Source: Flavobacteriaceae bacterium CRH (lineage in GTDB: Bacteria > Bacteroidota > Bacteroidia > Flavobacteriales > Flavobacteriaceae). Taken from it: a stretch of DNA of 64,000 nucleotides. The DNA is taken from NCBI GenBank assembly GCA_001507425.1, contig LMAJ01000001.1, positions 62,001 through 126,000 on the forward strand, in the 5' to 3' direction. The translations under genes and the position numbers were made by a program. Shown piece by piece: positions 19,123-28,305 of this stretch; positions within the stretch are counted from its first letter, which is position 1, and every line of letters starts with the position of its first letter. The notes beneath the pieces are model-generated. The model was given only the letters and a program-made list of their open reading frames with translations, was not told the origin of the DNA and did no database searches.

Positions 19123-19132
19123 TTTTAAGAAA

Positions 19133-19438
19133 ATGAGTCAAAAAATCAGAATAAAACTAAAATCTTACGATCACATGTTGGTAGACAAGTCTGCTGAAAA
19201 GATCGTAAAAACAGTAAAAACTACTGGAGCAGTTGTAACAGGTCCAATTCCTTTACCAACTCACAAAAAACTTTTCACTGTATTGCGTTCTCCGCACGTT
19301 AACAAAAAAGCGAGAGAGCAATTTGAAGTAATGTCATACAAGAGATTGATTGATATTTATTCATCTTCATCTAAAACTATTGATGCTTTAATGAAACTTG
19401 AATTGCCAAGTGGAGTAGAAGTAGAAATAAAAGTATAA
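19133..19438 (+). CDS. rpsJ: 30S ribosomal protein S10
   Basis: A 101-residue S10 (NusE), a 30S head protein that also joins antitermination complexes with Nus[15 protein letters not shown] at the N-terminus and the conserved loop [29 protein letters not shown] (in segments about 36-66) are canonical. Here it is the last gene of the str-type operon and is cut off from rplC by a terminator and 403 bases, rather than leading the S10 operon as in E. coli. Confidence 0.98.
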
Positions 19439-19461
19439 TTTTTTTATTATATTTTACATAT

Positions 19462-19492
19462 AAAAGCGAGGCAGAAATGTCTCGCTTTTTTT
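19462..19492 (+). terminator. Intrinsic terminator of the str operon
   Basis: An 11-bp stem AAAAGCGAGGC / GTCTCGCTTTT with one G-T wobble and a 6-base loop is followed by further T. It starts 23 bases after the rpsJ stop. It separates the rpsL-rpsJ transcript from the rplC operon. Confidence 0.88.
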
Positions 19493-19741
19493 GTGGTGAA
19501 AAAATTTTGAGAAGTGTTTTTTTTAAGATATTTGGTTTTGTAAATTATTTTGATTTTTCAGGAAATGTCTTTTATTTAGGCTGTTGCGGATGTTTTTTCT
19601 TGTTGGGATTAAGTAATTGTTAAGCTAAATAACATTGTGTGTTAAAAAGGTGAAATTTGATTTTTTCAGGAAATAAAATATTCGACAAGGAAGGAATGAA
19701 GCTTTGATTTTGATTATGAGCTATTTAATTTTTCTAACTGT
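19493..19741. other. Non-coding gap between rpsJ terminator and rplC promoter
   Basis: No gene can be supported here. The stretch is AT-rich and contains two copies of a short direct repeat, GATTTTTCAGGAAAT at 19552-19566 and GATTTTTTCAGGAAAT at 19659-19674, 107 bases apart. The second copy ends 68 bases before the rplC promoter, so the pair could be binding sites for a regulator; this is only an inference. Confidence 0.4.
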
Positions 19742-19772
19742 TTGGTATATTCAATTTTAATGTATACTTTTG
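19742..19772 (+). promoter_or_regulatory. Promoter of the S10-spc-alpha super-operon
   Basis: TTG at 19742-19744 and TACTTTTG at 19765-19772, with a 20-base spacer, fit the Bacteroidota consensus. The predicted start near 19777 gives a leader of about 65 bases before rplC. The leader is AT-rich with only weak self-complementarity. Confidence 0.85.
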
Positions 19773-19841
19773 CACTCCCTGTTTGGAAATTTCGGTAATT
19801 TTCAAATTGAAGGGAATTTTAGTAATTAATAATTAATATTT

Positions 19842-20459
19842 ATGTCTGGGTTAATTGGTAAAAAAATCGGCATGACTAGTATTTTCGACGAAAACGGGAA
19901 AAACATTCCTTGTACAGTAATCGAAGCTGGACCATGCGTTGTTACCCAAGTCAGAACCAAAGGTGTTGACGGGTACGAAGCGTTGCAACTTGGTTTCGAT
20001 GACAAAAACGAGAAACATTCCACTAAAGCGGCTTTAGGTCACTTTAAAAAAGCTGGAACTGTTGCTAAGAAAAAAGTCGTTGAATTTCAAGATTTTGCAA
20101 CTGAACAAAAATTAGGAGATCTTATTGATGTTTCTATTTTTGCTGAAGGAGAATTTGTAGATGTACAAGGTGTATCTAAAGGTAAAGGTTTTCAAGGGGT
20201 TGTTAAGCGTCACGGATTTGGTGGTGTTGGACAAGCAACTCACGGTCAACACAACCGTTTAAGAGCGCCAGGTTCTGTGGGAGCTTCTTCTTATCCATCT
20301 AGAGTATTCAAAGGAATGCGTATGGCTGGAAGAATGGGAGGAGACAATGTAAAAGTTCAAAACCTTAGAGTTTTAAAAGTAGTTGCTGAAAAGAATCTAC
20401 TTGTTATTAAAGGATGTGTTCCTGGACATAAAAACTCTTATGTAATCATTCAGAAGTAA
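19842..20459 (+). CDS. rplC: 50S ribosomal protein L3
   Basis: A 205-residue L3, an early assembly protein that contacts the peptidyl-transferase region. The start [15 protein letters not shown] is canonical. The central extension carries [16 protein letters not shown] and the [18 protein letters not shown] loop, including the Gln in QATHG that is methylated in some bacteria. First gene of the long operon. Its TAA overlaps the rplD ATG (TAATG), so the two are translationally coupled. Confidence 0.98.
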   Translation: MSGLIGKKIGMTSIFDENGKNIPCTVIEAGPCVVTQVRTKGVDGYEALQLGFDDKNEKHSTKAALGHFKKAGTVAKKKVVEFQDFATEQKLGDLIDVSIFAEGEFVDVQGVSKGKGFQGVVKRHGFGGVGQATHGQHNRLRAPGSVGASSYPSRVFKGMRMAGRMGGDNVKVQNLRVLKVVAEKNLLVIKGCVPGHKNSYVIIQK

Positions 20460-21088
20460 TGGAAGTAAAAGTATTAGATTTCAACGGAAAAGATACTGGA
20501 AGAAAAGTTCAACTTTCTGATTCAGTATTCGCAATTGAACCAAACAATCACGCTGTATACCTTGATGTTAAGCAATATCTTGCTAATCAAAGACAAGGGA
20601 CTCACAAGGCTAAAGAAAGAGCTGAAGTGACAGGAAGTACACGTAAGATTAAAAAACAAAAAGGAACTGGTACAGCTCGTGCGGGAAGTATCAAAAATCC
20701 ATTGTTTAAAGGTGGTGGAACAATTTTTGGACCAAGACCAAGAAGTTATTCATTTAAATTGAATAAAAGCTTGAAAAGATTGGCGAGAAAATCAGCTTTC
20801 TCAATCAAAGCAAAAGAGTCAAATATTATCGTTCTTGAGGACTTTAGTTTTGAAACTCCAAACACTAAAAATTTCATTAACGTTTTGAAAGCTTTAGGGT
20901 TAGATAATAAAAAATCTCTATTTGTGTTGGGAGAGTCAAATAAAAATGTATATTTGTCGTCACGCAATTTAAAGGCTTCTAATGTCGTAACTAGCTCAGA
21001 ATTAAGCACTTACGCTATTTTAAACACTAATAATTTAGTGCTTTTAGAAGGTTCTTTGGAGTTAATCGAAGAAAATTTAAGCAAATAA
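20459..21088 (+). CDS. rplD: 50S ribosomal protein L4
   Basis: A 209-residue L4, which lines the peptide exit tunnel. The tunnel loop KIKKQKGTGTARAGSIKNPLFKGGG (in parts about 62-86) and GPRPRSYSFKLNK are present. In E. coli L4 represses its own operon, but the leader here shows no obvious mimic of that site. It overlaps rplC by one base and precedes rplW by 7 bases. Confidence 0.97.
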   Translation: MEVKVLDFNGKDTGRKVQLSDSVFAIEPNNHAVYLDVKQYLANQRQGTHKAKERAEVTGSTRKIKKQKGTGTARAGSIKNPLFKGGGTIFGPRPRSYSFKLNKSLKRLARKSAFSIKAKESNIIVLEDFSFETPNTKNFINVLKALGLDNKKSLFVLGESNKNVYLSSRNLKASNVVTSSELSTYAILNTNNLVLLEGSLELIEENLSK

Positions 21089-21095
21089 TAGGAAT

Positions 21096-21386
21096 ATGAG
21101 CATCATAATTAGACCTATAGTAACAGAAAAAGTAACCAAAGAAAGTGAAGTTTTAAACCGCTTTGGATTCGTTGTTGACAAAAAAGCAAACAAAGTTCAG
21201 ATTAAGAAAGCTGTTGAAGCTGCTTATGGAGTAACTATCGTTTCAGTTAACACGATGAACGTAAGACCGGATAGAACTACAAAATACACTAAAAGTGGTT
21301 TGATCAGTGGAAAGACAAATGCAATTAAGAAGGCGATTGTTCAAGTACAAGAAGGAGAAACAATTGATTTTTACAACAATATCTAA
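21096..21386 (+). CDS. rplW: 50S ribosomal protein L23
   Basis: A 96-residue L23, located at the tunnel exit, where it docks trigger factor and SRP. IIRPIVTEKVTKESE at the N-terminus, FVVDKKANKVQIKKAVEAAYGV and the C-terminal basic loop (RPDRTTKYTKSGLISG) are typical. It sits 7 bases after rplD and 9 before rplB. Confidence 0.97.
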   Translation: MSIIIRPIVTEKVTKESEVLNRFGFVVDKKANKVQIKKAVEAAYGVTIVSVNTMNVRPDRTTKYTKSGLISGKTNAIKKAIVQVQEGETIDFYNNI

Positions 21387-21395
21387 GATAGAAAA

Positions 21396-22220
21396 ATGTC
21401 AGTAAGAAAATTAAAACCTATTACCCCAGGTCAGCGATTTAGAGTTGTGAATGGTTATGACGCCATTACAACTGATAAGCCGGAACGCTCTTTGATAGCG
21501 CCGATAAAAAACTCTGGAGGTAGAAATAGTCAAGGAAAGATGACCATGCGTTATACGGGTGGTGGTCACAAGCAGAGATATCGTATTATTGATTTCAAAC
21601 GTACTAAAGAAGGAATTCCGGCTACAGTGAAATCAATCGAATATGATCCAAATCGTACTGCATTTATCGCTTTGTTAGCTTACGCTGATGGAGAGAAAAC
21701 ATACGTTATTGCTCAAAACGGATTGAAAGTTGGTCAGAAATTAGTTTCTGGTCCAGAATCTCAACCTGAAATTGGTAATACATTGCCTTTAAGCAGAATT
21801 CCTTTAGGAACTGTTATCTCTTGTATTGAGTTACGTCCAGGTCAAGGTGCGGTAATCGCTCGTTCGGCTGGTACATTTGCTCAATTAATGGCAAGAGATG
21901 GAAAATATGCTACAATTAAAATGCCATCTGGTGAAACAAGATTAATCTTGTTAACTTGTTCGGCTACAATTGGAGCTGTTTCTAATTCAGATCACCAGTT
22001 AGTTGTATCAGGAAAAGCTGGTAGAACAAGATGGTTAGGAAGAAGACCTAGAACAAGACCTGTTGCAATGAACCCTGTTGATCACCCAATGGGTGGTGGA
22101 GAAGGACGTTCTTCTGGTGGACATCCACGTTCAAGAAATGGAATACCAGCAAAAGGTTATAGAACTCGTTCTAAGAAAAACCCGAGTAACAAGTATATCG
22201 TAGAACGTAGAAAGAAATAA
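21396..22220 (+). CDS. rplB: 50S ribosomal protein L2
   Basis: A 274-residue L2, needed for subunit joining and peptidyl-transferase activity. The conserved C-terminal stretch [19 protein letters not shown] contains the functionally important His of DHPMGGG. The N-terminal [15 protein letters not shown] and the central RNA-binding core are also intact. The length is standard. Tight spacing on both sides (9 and 6 bases). Confidence 0.98.
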   Translation: MSVRKLKPITPGQRFRVVNGYDAITTDKPERSLIAPIKNSGGRNSQGKMTMRYTGGGHKQRYRIIDFKRTKEGIPATVKSIEYDPNRTAFIALLAYADGEKTYVIAQNGLKVGQKLVSGPESQPEIGNTLPLSRIPLGTVISCIELRPGQGAVIARSAGTFAQLMARDGKYATIKMPSGETRLILLTCSATIGAVSNSDHQLVVSGKAGRTRWLGRRPRTRPVAMNPVDHPMGGGEGRSSGGHPRSRNGIPAKGYRTRSKKNPSNKYIVERRKK

Positions 22221-22226
22221 TAAGAT

Positions 22227-22505
22227 ATGGCACGTTCATTAAAAAAAGGACCTTTCGTTCATTATAAGTTAGACAAGAAAGTTCAGGAAAACGTAGAAAG
22301 TGGTAAAAATAGTGTAGTAAAGACTTGGTCTAGAGCTTCTATGATTACTCCTGATTTCGTTGGACAAACTATCGCAGTTCATAACGGTCGTCAATTTGTA
22401 CCAGTTTACGTAACAGAAAACATGGTAGGTCACAAATTAGGAGAATTTTCACCAACTAGATCTTTTAGAGGTCATGCTGGAGCAAAAAATAAAGGTAAAA
22501 AATAA
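22227..22505 (+). CDS. rpsS: 30S ribosomal protein S19
   Basis: A 92-residue S19, a 30S head protein that contacts S13 and the A-site finger. [15 protein letters not shown] and [22 protein letters not shown] are canonical, as is the C-terminal [14 protein letters not shown]. It is 6 bases from each neighbour (rplB and rplV). Confidence 0.98.
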
Positions 22506-22511
22506 GAAGCA

Positions 22512-22925
22512 ATGGGAGTTCGTAAAAGAGAAACAGCAGATGCGAGAAAAGAGGCTAATAAGTCTATTGCTTTCGCAAAATTGAATAACTGCCCTACTTC
22601 ACCTAGAAAAATGCGCTTAGTAGCGGACTTGGTAAGAGGTCAGAAGGTAGAAAGAGCACTTAACATCTTAAGATTCAGTTCTAAAGAGGCTTCAAGAAAA
22701 TTAGAGAAACTATTATTATCTGCAATCAACAACTGGGAGCAAAAAAATAGTGAAGGTAATTTAGAAGAAGCTGGATTATTTGTTAAAGAGATCAGAGTAG
22801 ATGGTGGAATGATGTTGAAAAGACTTCGTCCAGCTCCACAAGGTCGTGCACACAGAATAAGAAAACGTTCTAATCACGTAACAATCGTGCTTGGAGCTAT
22901 CAATAACACACAAAGCAATTCTTAA
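22512..22925 (+). CDS. rplV: 50S ribosomal protein L22
   Basis: A 137-residue L22, whose beta-hairpin reaches into the exit tunnel and influences macrolide sensitivity. The hairpin region [28 protein letters not shown] (read in parts near 95-122) is intact. An N-terminal extension of about 20 residues ([17 protein letters not shown]) is longer than in E. coli, as is common in this phylum. It lies 5 bases before rpsC. Confidence 0.97.
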
Positions 22926-22930
22926 GCAGC

Positions 22931-23692
22931 ATGGGACAAAAGACAAATCCAATTGGAAATAGACTTGGTATCATCAGAGGGTGGGACTCAAACTGGTATG
23001 GTGGAAATGATTACGGTGATAAACTTGCCGAAGATCACAAAATCAGAAAGTATATCCACGCTCGTTTATCAAAAGCTAGTGTATCAAAAGTAATCATCGA
23101 GAGAACTTTGAAACTTGTAACCGTTACTATCACTACTGCTAGACCTGGTATCATTATCGGAAAAGGCGGACAAGAGGTAGACAAGTTAAAAGAAGAACTT
23201 AAGAAAGTTACTGACAAAGAGGTTCAAATCAACATCTTTGAAATTAAAAGACCTGAATTAGATGCTTATCTTGTGGCGACAAGCATCGCTCGTCAAATCG
23301 AAAGCCGTATTTCTTACAGACGTGCAATCAAAATGGCTATTGCTGCTTCTATGCGTATGAACGCTGAAGGTATCAAAGTTTTGATTTCTGGTCGTTTGAA
23401 TGGAGCTGAGATGGCACGTTCAGAAGGTTTCAAAGAAGGTAGAATTCCTCTATCAACTTTCAGAGCTGATATTGATTATGCTTTGGCAGAAGCTCATACT
23501 ACTTACGGTAGAATGGGTATCAAAGTATGGATCATGAAAGGTGAAGTTTATGGAAAGAGAGATCTTTCTCCACTTGCAGGAATGGATAAAAAACAATCTG
23601 GAACTGGTGGTGGTAAAGGTGGCGATTCTCCGAGAGGAGACAGAAAGCCTTTTAATAAAGGTGGAAAACCAGACGCTCGTAAAAGAAAGTAA
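22931..23692 (+). CDS. rpsC: 30S ribosomal protein S3
   Basis: A 253-residue S3, at the mRNA entry channel. The KH domain carries [15 protein letters not shown], and the C-terminal domain has [14 protein letters not shown] and [24 protein letters not shown]. After this a glycine- and lysine-rich tail of about 40 residues (starting [14 protein letters not shown]) extends beyond the E. coli protein (233 residues). It is followed by rplP after 19 bases. Confidence 0.98.
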   Translation: MGQKTNPIGNRLGIIRGWDSNWYGGNDYGDKLAEDHKIRKYIHARLSKASVSKVIIERTLKLVTVTITTARPGIIIGKGGQEVDKLKEELKKVTDKEVQINIFEIKRPELDAYLVATSIARQIESRISYRRAIKMAIAASMRMNAEGIKVLISGRLNGAEMARSEGFKEGRIPLSTFRADIDYALAEAHTTYGRMGIKVWIMKGEVYGKRDLSPLAGMDKKQSGTGGGKGGDSPRGDRKPFNKGGKPDARKRK

Positions 23693-23711
23693 ATTTTTAA
23701 ACTAAAGAAAA

Positions 23712-24137
23712 ATGTTACAGCCTAAAAGAACAAAATACCGTAAGGTACAAAAAGGTAAAATGAAAGGTAACTCTCAAAGAGGGCATGAACTTTCTAATGG
23801 AATGTTTGGTATTAAATCTGTACATGAAGATGGAATGTTCTTAACGTCTCGTCAAATCGAAGCTGCACGTATCGCTGCAACTCGTTTTATGAAGAGAGAA
23901 GGACAATTATGGATCAAAATATTTCCAGACAAACCAATTACTAAGAAACCTCTTGAGGTACGTATGGGTAAAGGTAAAGGTGCCGTTGAATATTGGGCTG
24001 CCGTTGTTAAACCCGGAAGAATTATGTTTGAAGTTGGAGGAGTTCCTTTATCAGTTGCAAAAGAGGCTTTACGTCTTGCAGCTCAAAAGCTTCCAGTAAA
24101 AACTAAGTTCGTCGTTGCTAGAGATTTCGAAGCATAA
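23712..24137 (+). CDS. rplP: 50S ribosomal protein L16
   Basis: A 141-residue L16, which positions the A-site tRNA elbow. [19 protein letters not shown] and the loop [25 protein letters not shown] are canonical; the segment includes the position corresponding to the arginine that is hydroxylated in E. coli. It lies between rpsC and rpmC. Confidence 0.98.
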   Translation: MLQPKRTKYRKVQKGKMKGNSQRGHELSNGMFGIKSVHEDGMFLTSRQIEAARIAATRFMKREGQLWIKIFPDKPITKKPLEVRMGKGKGAVEYWAAVVKPGRIMFEVGGVPLSVAKEALRLAAQKLPVKTKFVVARDFEA

Positions 24138-24150
24138 TTAATAGTATATT

Positions 24151-24342
24151 ATGAAACAATCAGAAATAAAAGATCTTTCTGCAGCGGAGTTGCAAGAAAA
24201 ACTTAGTCAAACTAAGAAGATATATGCTGACCTAAAAATGGCCCACGCTATTTCTCCAATTGAGAATCCACTTCAAATTAGAAGTGTAAGAAGAACAGTT
24301 GCAAGATTGGCTACAGAGCTAACTAAAAGAGAGTTACAATAA
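24151..24342 (+). CDS. rpmC: 50S ribosomal protein L29
   Basis: A 63-residue, two-helix L29 near the tunnel exit. MKQSEIKDLSAAELQEKL at the start and NPLQIRSVRRTVARLATELTKREL near the end (read in parts) match the family. Spacing is 13 bases from rplP and 17 from rpsQ. Confidence 0.96.
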   Translation: MKQSEIKDLSAAELQEKLSQTKKIYADLKMAHAISPIENPLQIRSVRRTVARLATELTKRELQ

Positions 24343-24359
24343 TTGTATTCTGCTGAAAG

Positions 24360-24620
24360 ATGGAAGAAAAAAGAAATTTAAGAAAAGAAAGAATTGGTGT
24401 TGTTACTTCAAATAAAATGGACAAATCTATTGTTATTGCTGAAGTAAGAAGAGTAAAGCACCCATTATACGGTAAGTTCGTGTTGAAAACAAAGAAATAC
24501 GTTGCACACGACGAAACAAACGACTGTAACATTGGAGATACTGTAAGAATTAGCGAAACGCGTCCTTTAAGTAAAACAAAATGTTGGAGATTAGTTGAAA
24601 TCTTAGAAAGAGCTAAATAA
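24360..24620 (+). CDS. rpsQ: 30S ribosomal protein S17
   Basis: An 86-residue S17, an OB-fold primary binding protein of the 16S 5' domain. [19 protein letters not shown] and the [25 protein letters not shown] region (in parts) are canonical. The stop is 2 bases before rplN. Confidence 0.97.
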   Translation: MEEKRNLRKERIGVVTSNKMDKSIVIAEVRRVKHPLYGKFVLKTKKYVAHDETNDCNIGDTVRISETRPLSKTKCWRLVEILERAK

Positions 24621-24622
24621 TT

Positions 24623-24991
24623 ATGGTACAACAGGAATCAAGACTAAAAGTAGCAGATAACACGGGAGCAAAAGAAGTTTTAACTATCCGTGTTTTAGGA
24701 GGTACCAAAAGAAGGTATGCCTCTGTTGGTGACAAGATTGTAGTATCTATTAAAGATGCAACTCCTAACGGTAACGTTAAAAAAGGAGCTGTTTCAACTG
24801 CAGTTGTTGTACGTACCAAAAAAGAAGTGAGAAGAGCTGATGGTTCTTATATCCGTTTCGATGATAATGCATGTGTTCTTTTGAACGCTGCAGGGGAAAT
24901 GAGAGGAACACGTGTTTTTGGTCCGGTAGCAAGAGAACTTCGTGAAAAACAATTCATGAAAATTGTATCATTAGCACCAGAAGTGCTTTAA
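24623..24991 (+). CDS. rplN: 50S ribosomal protein L14
   Basis: A 122-residue L14 that forms intersubunit bridges and is the docking site of the RsfS silencing factor. [30 protein letters not shown] and the C-terminal [15 protein letters not shown] are canonical. First gene of the classical spc group, here continuous with the S10 group. Confidence 0.98.
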
Positions 24992-25002
24992 TTCGTTTTA
25001 AG

Positions 25003-25317
25003 ATGATAAAGCTAAAAATAAAATCAGGAGATATCGTAAGAGTTATTGCTGGAGACCATAAAGGTGCTGAAGGTAAAGTTTTACGTGTTTACCGTGAGAA
25101 AAATAAAGCGATAGTTGAAGGTGTAAACATGGTTTCGAAACATACAAAACCAAGTGCTAAAAACCCTCAAGGTGGTATCGTTAAGAAAGAAGCTTCTATA
25201 CAAATATCAAACATTTCGCTAATTGATCCTAAAACTAAGGAAACAACTAGAGTTGGTGTTAGAGTAGAAGGAGATAAGAAAGTAAGATTTTCAAAAAAAT
25301 CTAATCAAGTACTATAG
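25003..25317 (+). CDS. rplX: 50S ribosomal protein L24
   Basis: A 104-residue L24 with an N-terminal KOW motif ([23 protein letters not shown] in parts). It initiates 50S assembly by binding the 5' end of 23S rRNA. The [22 protein letters not shown] segment is typical. It ends 2 bases before rplE. Confidence 0.97.
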   Translation: MIKLKIKSGDIVRVIAGDHKGAEGKVLRVYREKNKAIVEGVNMVSKHTKPSAKNPQGGIVKKEASIQISNISLIDPKTKETTRVGVRVEGDKKVRFSKKSNQVL

Positions 25318-25319
25318 TA

Positions 25320-25871
25320 ATGGCATATACACCTAGACTAAAAGAAGAATATAAGAGTAGAGTAATCTCTGCTCTTAAAGAGGAATTCGGATATACAAAC
25401 GTAATGCAAGTTCCAAAACTTGAAAAAATCGTTTTGAGCCGTGGAGTTGGTGCAGCTGTATCTGATAAAAAACTTATTGACTATGCAGTTGATGAGTTAA
25501 CAAAGATCACTGGACAAAAAGCAGTATCTACAATTTCAAAGAAAGACGTTGCGTCTTTCAAATTGAGAAAAGGGATGCCAATTGGAGCAAAAGTTACTTT
25601 ACGTGGTGAAAGAATGTATGAGTTTTTAGATAGACTTGTTACTTCTGCTTTACCACGCGTTAGAGATTTTAGTGGTATTAAAGCTACTGGTTTTGACGGA
25701 AGAGGTAATTACAACCTTGGAGTTTTAGAGCAAATCATTTTCCCTGAAATTGATATTGATAAAGTAAACAAAATTTCAGGAATGGATATTACATTTGTTA
25801 CTACTGCAAAAACAGACAAGGAAGCAAAGTCATTATTGACTGAATTAGGATTACCTTTTAAAAAGAATTAA
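25320..25871 (+). CDS. rplE: 50S ribosomal protein L5
   Basis: A 183-residue L5, which binds 5S rRNA in the central protuberance. [32 protein letters not shown] and the [29 protein letters not shown] region (in parts) are canonical. In E. coli the S8 repressor site of the spc operon overlaps the start of this gene; the 2-base gap here leaves no room for a separate leader. It is followed by rpsN after 3 bases. Confidence 0.98.
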   Translation: MAYTPRLKEEYKSRVISALKEEFGYTNVMQVPKLEKIVLSRGVGAAVSDKKLIDYAVDELTKITGQKAVSTISKKDVASFKLRKGMPIGAKVTLRGERMYEFLDRLVTSALPRVRDFSGIKATGFDGRGNYNLGVLEQIIFPEIDIDKVNKISGMDITFVTTAKTDKEAKSLLTELGLPFKKN

Positions 25872-25874
25872 GAC

Positions 25875-26144
25875 ATGGCTAAAGAATCAATGAAAGCCCG
25901 TGAGGTAAAAAGAGAAAAAACGGTAGCTAAGTATGCTGAGAAAAGAAAAGCTTTGAAAGAAGCTGGAGATTTTGAAGGATTACAAAAATTACCTAAAAAT
26001 GCTTCACCAGTTCGTTTGCATAATCGTTGCAAATTAACAGGTAGACCAAGAGGTTATATCCGTCAATTTGGTATTTCACGTGTAACTTTCCGTGAAATGG
26101 CTAATAATGGATTAATTCCAGGTGTTAAAAAAGCATCTTGGTAA
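25875..26144 (+). CDS. rpsN: 30S ribosomal protein S14, zinc-free form
   Basis: An 89-residue S14. The long length and the single Cys in [21 protein letters not shown], with no CxxC pairs, mark it as the zinc-independent C-minus type rather than the 61-residue zinc-ribbon type. The C-terminal [17 protein letters not shown] is canonical. The -33 part of an internal promoter lies inside its last codons. Confidence 0.98.
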   Translation: MAKESMKAREVKREKTVAKYAEKRKALKEAGDFEGLQKLPKNASPVRLHNRCKLTGRPRGYIRQFGISRVTFREMANNGLIPGVKKASW

Positions 26145-26168
26145 TCTGGTAATAAGTTATTACTTTTG
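26138..26168 (+). promoter_or_regulatory. Internal promoter before rpsH
   Basis: TTG at 26138-26140 (inside the end of rpsN) and TACTTTTG at 26161-26168, with a 20-base spacer, match the Bacteroidota consensus as well as the two main ribosomal promoters do. It predicts a transcript start near 26172, just before a strong hairpin. It would allow rpsH through rplQ to be transcribed independently of rplC. Confidence 0.7.
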
Positions 26169-26198
26169 CAAACCAAAAAATAATTTTAATTGATTAAA

Positions 26199-26228
26199 GG
26201 TTCGGGAGGCGAGTGCCTCCCGAAAACC
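26199..26228 (+). promoter_or_regulatory. Strong leader hairpin before rpsH
   Basis: A 10-bp perfect stem TTCGGGAGGC / GCCTCCCGAA closes on the 4-base loop GAGT. It is extended by GG/CC across a 2-base bulge. It ends 20 bases before the rpsH ATG. No T tract follows, so it is not a terminator. A protein-binding or mRNA-stabilising role is likely. Confidence 0.75.
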
Positions 26229-26248
26229 ATAATCGCAATCAAATACAT

Positions 26249-26647
26249 ATGTATACAGATCCTATTGCAGATTATTTGACTAGAGTTCGTAACGCTGTGG
26301 CTGCAAACCACAAAGTTGTTGAAATTCCAGCTTCTAATCTAAAAAAAGAAATAACTAAGATCTTATTTGATCAAGGTTATATCTTGAGTTACAAATTTGA
26401 GGACAACACTGTTCAGGGTTCAATCAAAATCGCTTTAAAGTATGATAAAGATACTAAAGAGCCTGTAATTAAAGATATCCAAAGAATTAGTAAACCTGGT
26501 TTACGTAAATACGCAGGTGCTGCCAAATTACCAAGAATCCTTAACGGATTAGGAATTGCTATTGTTTCAACTTCAAAAGGTCTTATGACTGGAAAACAAG
26601 CGAAACAATTAAATGTAGGTGGTGAAGTAATTTGTTACGTATACTAA
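26249..26647 (+). CDS. rpsH: 30S ribosomal protein S8
   Basis: A 132-residue S8, a primary 16S-binding protein and, in E. coli, the repressor of the spc operon. The ATG at 26249 gives the canonical MYTDPIADYLTRVRNA; the longer open frame from 26213 would translate the leader hairpin and is rejected. KPGLRKYAGAAKLPRILNGLGIAIVSTSKGLMT (in parts) is the usual C-terminal rRNA-binding region. A 104-bp spacer with promoter and hairpin precedes it. Confidence 0.98.
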   Translation: MYTDPIADYLTRVRNAVAANHKVVEIPASNLKKEITKILFDQGYILSYKFEDNTVQGSIKIALKYDKDTKEPVIKDIQRISKPGLRKYAGAAKLPRILNGLGIAIVSTSKGLMTGKQAKQLNVGGEVICYVY

Positions 26648-26665
26648 TTTTAAAGACTAAATAAG

Positions 26666-27208
26666 ATGTCAAGAATAGGTAAAAGCCCAATTGTAATCGC
26701 TGCTGGAGTAACTGTAGAAGTTAAAGACGGTATCGTTACGGTAAAAGGAAAAAAAGGTCAACTAACTCAGGAGTTTTCGGATATTACTGTAAAAGTTGAA
26801 GGCGATCAAATTTTATTAGAAAGATCGTCTGATCATAAAGACCAAAGAGCAAAACACGGATTATACAGATCATTAATCAACAACATGATTATTGGAGTAT
26901 CTGAAGGTTTTACAAAGGAACTTGAATTAGTTGGAGTTGGTTATAGAGCTTCAAACCAAGGTCAAAAATTAGATTTAGCTCTTGGATATTCTCACAATAT
27001 TGTTTTAGAAATTGCTCCAGAAGTAGTTTTAGAAACAATATCTGAAAAAGGTAAAAACCCTATCGTAAAATTAACATCATTTGATAAACAACTTTTAGGT
27101 CAGGTTGCTGCGAAAATCAGAGGTTTCCGTAAGCCTGAGCCGTACAAAGGAAAAGGTGTTAAATTTGTGGGTGAAGTATTAAGAAGAAAAGCAGGTAAAT
27201 CAGCTTAA
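26666..27208 (+). CDS. rplF: 50S ribosomal protein L6
   Basis: A 180-residue L6, with two similar domains, near the factor-binding site. [42 protein letters not shown] (in parts) and the C-terminal [16 protein letters not shown] are canonical. It follows rpsH by 18 bases. Confidence 0.98.
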   Translation: MSRIGKSPIVIAAGVTVEVKDGIVTVKGKKGQLTQEFSDITVKVEGDQILLERSSDHKDQRAKHGLYRSLINNMIIGVSEGFTKELELVGVGYRASNQGQKLDLALGYSHNIVLEIAPEVVLETISEKGKNPIVKLTSFDKQLLGQVAAKIRGFRKPEPYKGKGVKFVGEVLRRKAGKSA

Positions 27209-27219
27209 AAAATAAGATT

Positions 27220-27570
27220 ATGTCATTAACAAAATCTGATAGAAGACAGAGAATTAGATTCAGAATTAGAAAATCGATTAGTGGTACAACTGCTAACCCA
27301 AGACTATCTGTATTTAGAAGTAACAAAGAAATTTACGCTCAACTTATTGATGATGTAAATGGAGTTACTATTTTAGCTGCATCTTCAAGAGAAAAAGAAA
27401 TAGGAAAAGGTACTAACGTTGAAATCGCTGCTGCTGTTGGAAAATTAGTTGCAGAGAAAGCGTTAAAAGCTGGGATCGAAACCATCACTTTTGATAGAGG
27501 TGGATATTTGTATCACGGTCGTATTAAATCATTAGCAGAAGGCGCAAGAGCGGCTGGACTTAAATTCTAA
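27220..27570 (+). CDS. rplR: 50S ribosomal protein L18
   Basis: A 116-residue L18 that binds 5S rRNA with L5. [38 protein letters not shown] (in parts) and the C-terminal [24 protein letters not shown] are canonical. It is 6 bases before rpsE. Confidence 0.97.
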   Translation: MSLTKSDRRQRIRFRIRKSISGTTANPRLSVFRSNKEIYAQLIDDVNGVTILAASSREKEIGKGTNVEIAAAVGKLVAEKALKAGIETITFDRGGYLYHGRIKSLAEGARAAGLKF

Positions 27571-27576
27571 TATATT

Positions 27577-28098
27577 ATGTCTAAATACAAAAATGTAGAA
27601 TTGGTAAAACCAAGTGGTCTTGAACTTAAAGATCGTCTGGTAAGTGTTAATCGTGTTACTAAAGTTACAAAAGGTGGTAGAGCTTTCGGTTTTTCTGCTA
27701 TTGTAGTTGTAGGTGATGAAAATGGAGTAGTTGGTCATGGATTAGGAAAATCTAAAGACGTTTCTGAAGCAATTGCGAAAGCAGTAGAAGATGCTAAGAA
27801 AAATTTAGTAAAGATTCCTTTGAATGGACAATCAGTTCCTCACGAACAAAAAGGTAAATTTGGTGGTGCACGTGTATTCTTAATTCCTGCTTCTCATGGT
27901 ACAGGAGTTATTGCTGGTGGAGCTGTTCGTTCAGTTCTTGAATCAGTTGGTATTCACGATGTATTATCTAAATCTCAAGGATCATCAAATCCTCATAACG
28001 TAGTTAAAGCAACTTTTGATGCTTTATTACAAATGAGAAGCGCTCATACTGTTGCAAAACAAAGAGGTGTTTCTTTAGAAAAAGTTTTTAAAGGTTAA
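27577..28098 (+). CDS. rpsE: 30S ribosomal protein S5
   Basis: A 173-residue S5, important for decoding fidelity at the mRNA entry side. The S5 double-stranded RNA-binding domain has [41 protein letters not shown] (in parts); the C-terminal domain has [23 protein letters not shown]. It lies between rplR and rpmD in the standard order. Confidence 0.98.
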   Translation: MSKYKNVELVKPSGLELKDRLVSVNRVTKVTKGGRAFGFSAIVVVGDENGVVGHGLGKSKDVSEAIAKAVEDAKKNLVKIPLNGQSVPHEQKGKFGGARVFLIPASHGTGVIAGGAVRSVLESVGIHDVLSKSQGSSNPHNVVKATFDALLQMRSAHTVAKQRGVSLEKVFKG

Positions 28099-28110
28099 TT
28101 CAAGGAAATT

Positions 28111-28293
28111 ATGGCTAAATTATTAGTAAAACAAGTAAGAAGCAAAATCAACTGTCCTCTTTCTCAAAAAAGAGGTTTGGAAGCTTTAGGTCTACGTAAA
28201 ATGGGACAAGTTGTAGAGCATGATTCAAATCCTGCTATCCTTGGGATGATAAACAAAGTTAAACACTTAGTTTCTGTTGAAGAAGCTAAATAA
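28111..28293 (+). CDS. rpmD: 50S ribosomal protein L30
   Basis: A 60-residue L30 of the short bacterial type. [38 protein letters not shown] (in parts) shows the typical I-x-x-x-x-x-Q-x-x-x-L-x-x-L-G-L motif. Spacing is 12 bases on each side. Confidence 0.96.
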   Translation: MAKLLVKQVRSKINCPLSQKRGLEALGLRKMGQVVEHDSNPAILGMINKVKHLVSVEEAK

Positions 28294-28305
28294 CAAAATA
28301 CTGTT

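Noticed and set aside
26213..26248. Longer start for rpsH at 26213
   Set aside because: It would begin within the leader hairpin, and the ATG at 26249 matches the S8 family start exactly.
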